DNA from: Gallionella sp. UBA4121
Lineage (GTDB): Bacteria; Pseudomonadota; Gammaproteobacteria; Burkholderiales; Gallionellaceae
Assembly: GCA_002381565.1 (NCBI GenBank)
Contig: DFWZ01000054.1
Span: 1 to 9,162, forward strand
Direction of reading: 5' to 3'
DNA length: 9,162 nucleotides
Part shown: one piece after another, positions 6,932 to 9,162 of the stretch
Layout of the letters: each line of letters starts with the position of its first letter
Numbering within the stretch: the stretch's first letter is position 1
Notes under the pieces: generated by a model
Seen by the model: the letters and a program-made list of their open reading frames with translations, nothing else
The model's database searches: none
Told to the model about the DNA's origin: nothing
Made by a program: the position numbers and the translations under genes

Positions 6932-6938
6932 TATGCAT
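6918..6938 (-). repeat. Tandem heptamer at the cusB-cusA junction
   Basis: Read on the minus strand, the junction is ATGCATA-ATGCACA-ATGACAA, three seven-base units differing at one or two positions. They encode the end of CusB (MHNAQ, stop TGA) and the start of CusA (MHNDN) in different frames. A gain or loss of one unit would shift the overlap of the two genes. Confidence 0.6.
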
Positions 6939-8255
6939 TTCGGATTTCATGTATTGATCTGACATCATCCGTTGGGCGGCAGCACTTATGGACGCAGCCG
7001 AATCAAGCAGGAACTGGCCGTTAACCACAACCTCTGCGCCTGCCAGCAGGCCATCGGTAATTTCAATATTGTCCTGGGTTTCGATCCCCGTATCGATGTA
7101 AACGGGAAGAAAATGTCCGTCGCCTCTGGAAATAATCACCATATCTCCCCGTCCGGTATGTATCACCGCCGAACGTGGCAATACCAGTGCTTCGCGAGGT
7201 TGCGTATGTATGGTCACGTCAACAAAACTGCCGGGACGCAAATGCAGTCGGCTATTCTCGATCGACACTCTTACGCTAACCTTATTGTTGTCGGCGAGTG
7301 GACTCAAAAAATCCAGACGACTTTGGATACGCTGCCCATCGGTACTCGTGATGGTTATATCGTCACCTATTTTCACATCAGCTATCTGATCCGGATACAA
7401 CGTGGCAGTGACCCATACACGTGAGACATTGGCCAGTGTGAACAGTGTCGCAGAGGGGGGCGCGAAGCTGCCTTCGCGCGCATTGATCTGCGTCACGATG
7501 CCGGATTCTGCTGCCACGATTTTGACAATGTCGATGGCCTGTTTGGAGTCCTCAAGTTTCTGCACGGTGTCGAGGCTGACATCTTCATGGAGAAATTTCG
7601 TTCTCTCACGTGCCAGGTCTTGCAGCAGATCCATCACATATTCGTTTTCCTCCATCCGTGCATCGCCTACGGATTGCAATATCTGATTGCGCCGCACCAG
7701 GAATGTCAAATATGCCTTTTGCTGCATAATCAGGTCCGGTGAATAAACTTCATAAATCACCTGACCTTTTTCGATGTGCTGACCGATGGAATGAATATAC
7801 GATTTCTTGATCCAGCCGTCGAATTTGCTGTGTACGTTATACAGTCTGTCCTCGTCCAGCGTGACGTTGCCGTAGGCCTTTACCTCCAGACTGATGGGAG
7901 ATTTTTTCACGCGCGCCAGTCTCACTCCAAGCTTCTGGATGGAAGCGCTATCGACATGAATGCCATGCTCGTGGCCTGCATGATTTTTGGATTCCACCAG
8001 ATCCATGCCGCAAATCGGGCAGGTTCCCGGGTGATTCTGCATGATTTCCGGATGCATCGGGCAAACCCATACTTTGCCTTGTCCCGCCGGGTTAATGCCT
8101 GGCAAGGGTGACGCATTGATACCCGTGCTGACACTTGGCAATGCTTGCCCGGCAGCTAGCCATGAAATAGAGAGGTGCGGATAGATAACGTACGCGGCCA
8201 GAATGACCATGCCCAACAGCGCGATGCTTCCCGCTTTATATCTGTTCATATTCAT
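6921..8255 (-). CDS. cusB: RND efflux periplasmic adaptor, CusB family, with heavy-metal-binding domain
   Basis: A 444-residue membrane-fusion protein linking CusA to an outer-membrane channel. It has a TM/signal segment at about 8-28, then a heavy-metal-binding domain at 63-87 with CPMHPE (Cys65) and CPICGMDL (Cys79, Cys82), and a His-rich NHAGHEHGIH at 91-100. The lipoyl halves lie at about 137-172 and 245-275 around a helical hairpin at about 172-240. Beta-barrel and membrane-proximal parts follow (RPGSFVDV at 340-347, LPRSAVIHTG at 359-368). The C-terminus is Met-rich (RMMSDQYMKSEM, 429-440). E. coli CusB instead collects metal with N-terminal methionines, so the Cys/His domain and Met tail probably serve here (inference). 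Start: ATG 8255, with CAGGA nine bases ahead; ATG 8249 is an alternative. It heads cusBA-nnrS. No cusC is adjacent. Confidence 0.94.
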   Translation of the reverse strand: MNMNRYKAGSIALLGMVILAAYVIYPHLSISWLAAGQALPSVSTGINASPLPGINPAGQGKVWVCPMHPEIMQNHPGTCPICGMDLVESKNHAGHEHGIHVDSASIQKLGVRLARVKKSPISLEVKAYGNVTLDEDRLYNVHSKFDGWIKKSYIHSIGQHIEKGQVIYEVYSPDLIMQQKAYLTFLVRRNQILQSVGDARMEENEYVMDLLQDLARERTKFLHEDVSLDTVQKLEDSKQAIDIVKIVAAESGIVTQINAREGSFAPPSATLFTLANVSRVWVTATLYPDQIADVKIGDDITITSTDGQRIQSRLDFLSPLADNNKVSVRVSIENSRLHLRPGSFVDVTIHTQPREALVLPRSAVIHTGRGDMVIISRGDGHFLPVYIDTGIETQDNIEITDGLLAGAEVVVNGQFLLDSAASISAAAQRMMSDQYMKSEMHNAQ

Positions 8256-8298
8256 CGCCTGTTTTCCTGCCGCAAAGGATTAAAAACAAAAGAGACAC
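8236..8298 (-). other. Candidate short leader ORF overlapping the cusB start
   Basis: On the minus strand a GTG at 8298 follows GGAGGAGG (8301-8309) at near-ideal spacing and opens a 20-codon frame. The peptide begins MSLLFLILCGRK and stops at 8236, 20 bases inside cusB. An ATG one frame over (8300) would give only MCLFCF. The combination of strong ribosome binding site, hydrophobic Cys-containing peptide and overlap with the cusB start could mean a translated leader that sets cusB expression. No homology can be claimed; a chance ORF is equally possible. Confidence 0.2.
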
Positions 8299-8386
8299 AT
8301 GCCTCCTCCAAAAAACTACAACACCCTCCTTACTTGTGGATGATCAACTTACCATTGTCTTTTTTCGGGTATGCATCTTTCTTTCG

Positions 8387-8476
8387 TTAGAACCAAAACA
8401 CACCACGTAATACAGCACCCATAGCATGATCAATGCTCACAATATCCGTTGCAGGCTTTTCGATGATCGGTATCAC
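8387..8476 (-). pseudogene. Possible remnant of an outer-membrane protein C-terminus
   Basis: A 29-codon minus-strand frame (GTG 8476 to TAA 8387) ends in HAMGAVLRGVFWF. The terminal Phe with alternating hydrophobic residues resembles the last beta strand that targets outer-membrane barrels. Upstream the frame is broken by stops (TGA at 8477-8479, TAG further on), so if this was once a gene it is decayed. The stretch is short and could be coincidence. Confidence 0.15.
8423..8437. promoter_or_regulatory. Inverted repeat upstream of cusB
   Basis: AGCAT-GATCA-ATGCT has perfect five-base arms around a five-base centre, 168-182 bases ahead of the cusB ATG. It could be an operator for cusBA. There is no match to a known copper box and it is distant from the gene, so support is weak. 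Confidence 0.2.
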
Positions 8477-8580
8477 TCAGTCTAAAGTGACAGCTTCAGC
8501 CACTACCAAGTTCTACATTTGAGTTCCGCACAGCGTGCTCTTTGGATTACAAACATTGGTGCAGATATTCAAGCCTGGAA

Positions 8581-9057
8581 TCACTTTTGTGCCATAACCT
8601 GCTCAACTTCATTCTCGGTCAGTGAGCCTTCATAACGGCTGACAAGCTTGCCAAATGGAGAGTAAAGAAAACTGGTCGGTAGTCCGACCATCCCGCCGAA
8701 ATCGCTGGCGGTGTCTTCGTTGCCCATGACGACAGGATAGAAAATAGCCATGCTCCTTACCATATCCAAGACTTCCTTACGATTTTTATACATCACCGCC
8801 ACACCGATTACCTGCAAGTCCTTATGCTGTTTTTGCAACGAGATGAGTTTCGGCATTTCCTGAATGCATGAGGGGCACCAGGGAGCCCAGAAGTTGACCA
8901 GCACCCATTTCCCGTGCAGGCCGGACAAGGTATAGCGCACGCCCCCGGTATCCTTGAGCGACCACTCATCTGCCCATGTGCTGAACGAGAATACCAGCAT
9001 GAGAGTGGCTAGCAGTGCTCCCTTTAGTCGGGTATTGCTTTTAATTACCGTTTGCAC
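8581..9057 (-). CDS. TlpA/ResA-like periplasmic thioredoxin
   Basis: A 158-residue exported thiol-disulfide protein. Residues 11-29 form a signal peptide (basic start NTRLKG, hydrophobic core, TWA before the likely cut); a retained membrane anchor cannot be excluded. The thioredoxin fold follows, with WCPSC at 60-64 (Cys61, Cys64) inside NFWAPWCPSCIQEMP and the cis-proline GLPTSF at Pro127. Members of this group reduce periplasmic disulfides, for example in cytochrome c or CuA-site assembly. Beside copper-efflux genes, a role in keeping copper ligands reduced is plausible but inferred. The start is GTG 9057 with GAAAGG (9064-9069) six bases ahead. It lies 21 bases after the end of an outer-membrane-like gene, so the two probably form one operon, and 325 bases before cusB. 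Confidence 0.88.
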   Translation of the reverse strand: MQTVIKSNTRLKGALLATLMLVFSFSTWADEWSLKDTGGVRYTLSGLHGKWVLVNFWAPWCPSCIQEMPKLISLQKQHKDLQVIGVAVMYKNRKEVLDMVRSMAIFYPVVMGNEDTASDFGGMVGLPTSFLYSPFGKLVSRYEGSLTENEVEQVMAQK

Positions 9058-9078
9058 AGACGACCTTTCAGATAAGAA

Positions 9079-9162
9079 TTACTCAAAGGATTGTCGCATA
9101 CCCAGGTTCAGTGTGTACTGCGGCACGAGTTGCAGCGAGTTGACTGACTGATAGATCGGCAG
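9079..9162 (-). CDS. C-terminal end of an outer-membrane barrel-like protein (partial)
   Basis: A minus-strand frame enters from the right edge and stays open for 27 codons to the TAA at 9079-9081. It reads LPIYQSVNSLQLVPQYTLNL and ends GMRQSFE. The pattern LP-x-YQ-x-x-N-x-x-QL-x-x-x-Y-x-LNLG, with amphipathic alternation and a near-terminal Phe, resembles the last strands of outer-membrane barrels of the MetA-pathway/transporter type (recalled, not searched). It does not look like the end of a TolC/CusC channel. It precedes the thioredoxin-like gene by 21 bases on the same strand and so is probably its operon partner. The bulk of the gene is outside the window, so the function is open. Confidence 0.6.
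   Translation of the reverse strand: MPIYQSVNSLQLVPQYTLNLGMRQSFE

Larger units (their letters stand above)
8256..8580. other. 325-base gap between tlpA-like gene and cusB
   Basis: No confident gene lies here. Read in the direction of cusB, it contains a 29-codon frame ending in RGVFWF (8387-8476), an inverted repeat AGCAT-N5-ATGCT (8423-8437), a full Shine-Dalgarno complement TAAGGAGG (8325-8332), a second one GGAGGAGG (8301-8309) and the short leader ORF. A cusB promoter or copper-regulator site is expected here, but I could not pick one with a convincing -35 and -10. No strong terminator follows the thioredoxin-like gene. Confidence 0.5.

Noticed and set aside
6972..8111. Plus-strand frames of 150, 94 and 111 codons inside cusB
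   Set aside because: They are antisense to a clear CusB protein with recognisable domains and have no independent support.
8401..8580. A small RNA or CRISPR-like element in the gap upstream of cusB
   Set aside because: There are no regularly spaced repeats, no strong terminator hairpin with U tract and no clear promoter; only short chance-level inverted repeats are seen.

Overview
The window looks like a chromosomal segment from a Gram-negative proteobacterium. A betaproteobacterium of the Nitrosomonadales kind (nitrifiers, iron or sulfur oxidisers, methylotrophs) is my best guess. The reasons are the mix of a DsrC-family sulfur protein ending RPRAWSTG, an Fpr reductase ending in YW, NnrS and a Cus-type copper RND pump, plus moderate GC content. 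The taxonomic placement is an inference; no rRNA or tRNA gene is present to anchor it.

Left part, rightward genes (1-2304). An AT-rich block holds a possible divergent gene start at the extreme left edge, then a MarR-family regulator with a promoter/palindrome in front of it. Next is a small DsrC/TusE-like protein that keeps one of the two family cysteines but has Trp where the C-terminal active cysteine should be. After it comes a secreted CusF-type copper-binding protein with all four expected metal ligands and its own AT-rich leader containing a nested dyad. Last is a ferredoxin/flavodoxin-NADP+ reductase (fpr) with a strong -10 and a strong ribosome binding site.

Right part, leftward genes (9162 down to 2429). 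The order of transcription is: the last 27 codons of an outer-membrane-barrel-like protein, a TlpA/ResA-like periplasmic thioredoxin, a 325-base gap, the CusB adaptor (with an N-terminal heavy-metal-binding CPMHPE...CPICGMDL domain), the CusA copper/silver RND pump (overlapping cusB by 11 bases), and NnrS, a multi-helix membrane protein linked to nitric oxide stress. fpr and nnrS converge on a 124-base spacer with hairpins.

How it fits together. CusA and CusB with the CusF-like periplasmic carrier form most of a Cu(I)/Ag(I) export system, but no TolC/CusC outer-membrane channel is visible. The thioredoxin-like protein could keep periplasmic thiols or copper ligands reduced. NnrS directly behind cusA joins copper export to nitric oxide defence, which makes sense in an organism with copper-dependent nitrogen-oxide chemistry. 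No mobile element, CRISPR array, RNA gene or transposase was seen. The most unusual points are the Cys-to-Trp DsrC variant, the cusBA-nnrS linkage, and the cusB leader with two strong Shine-Dalgarno sequences ahead of the gene's own.
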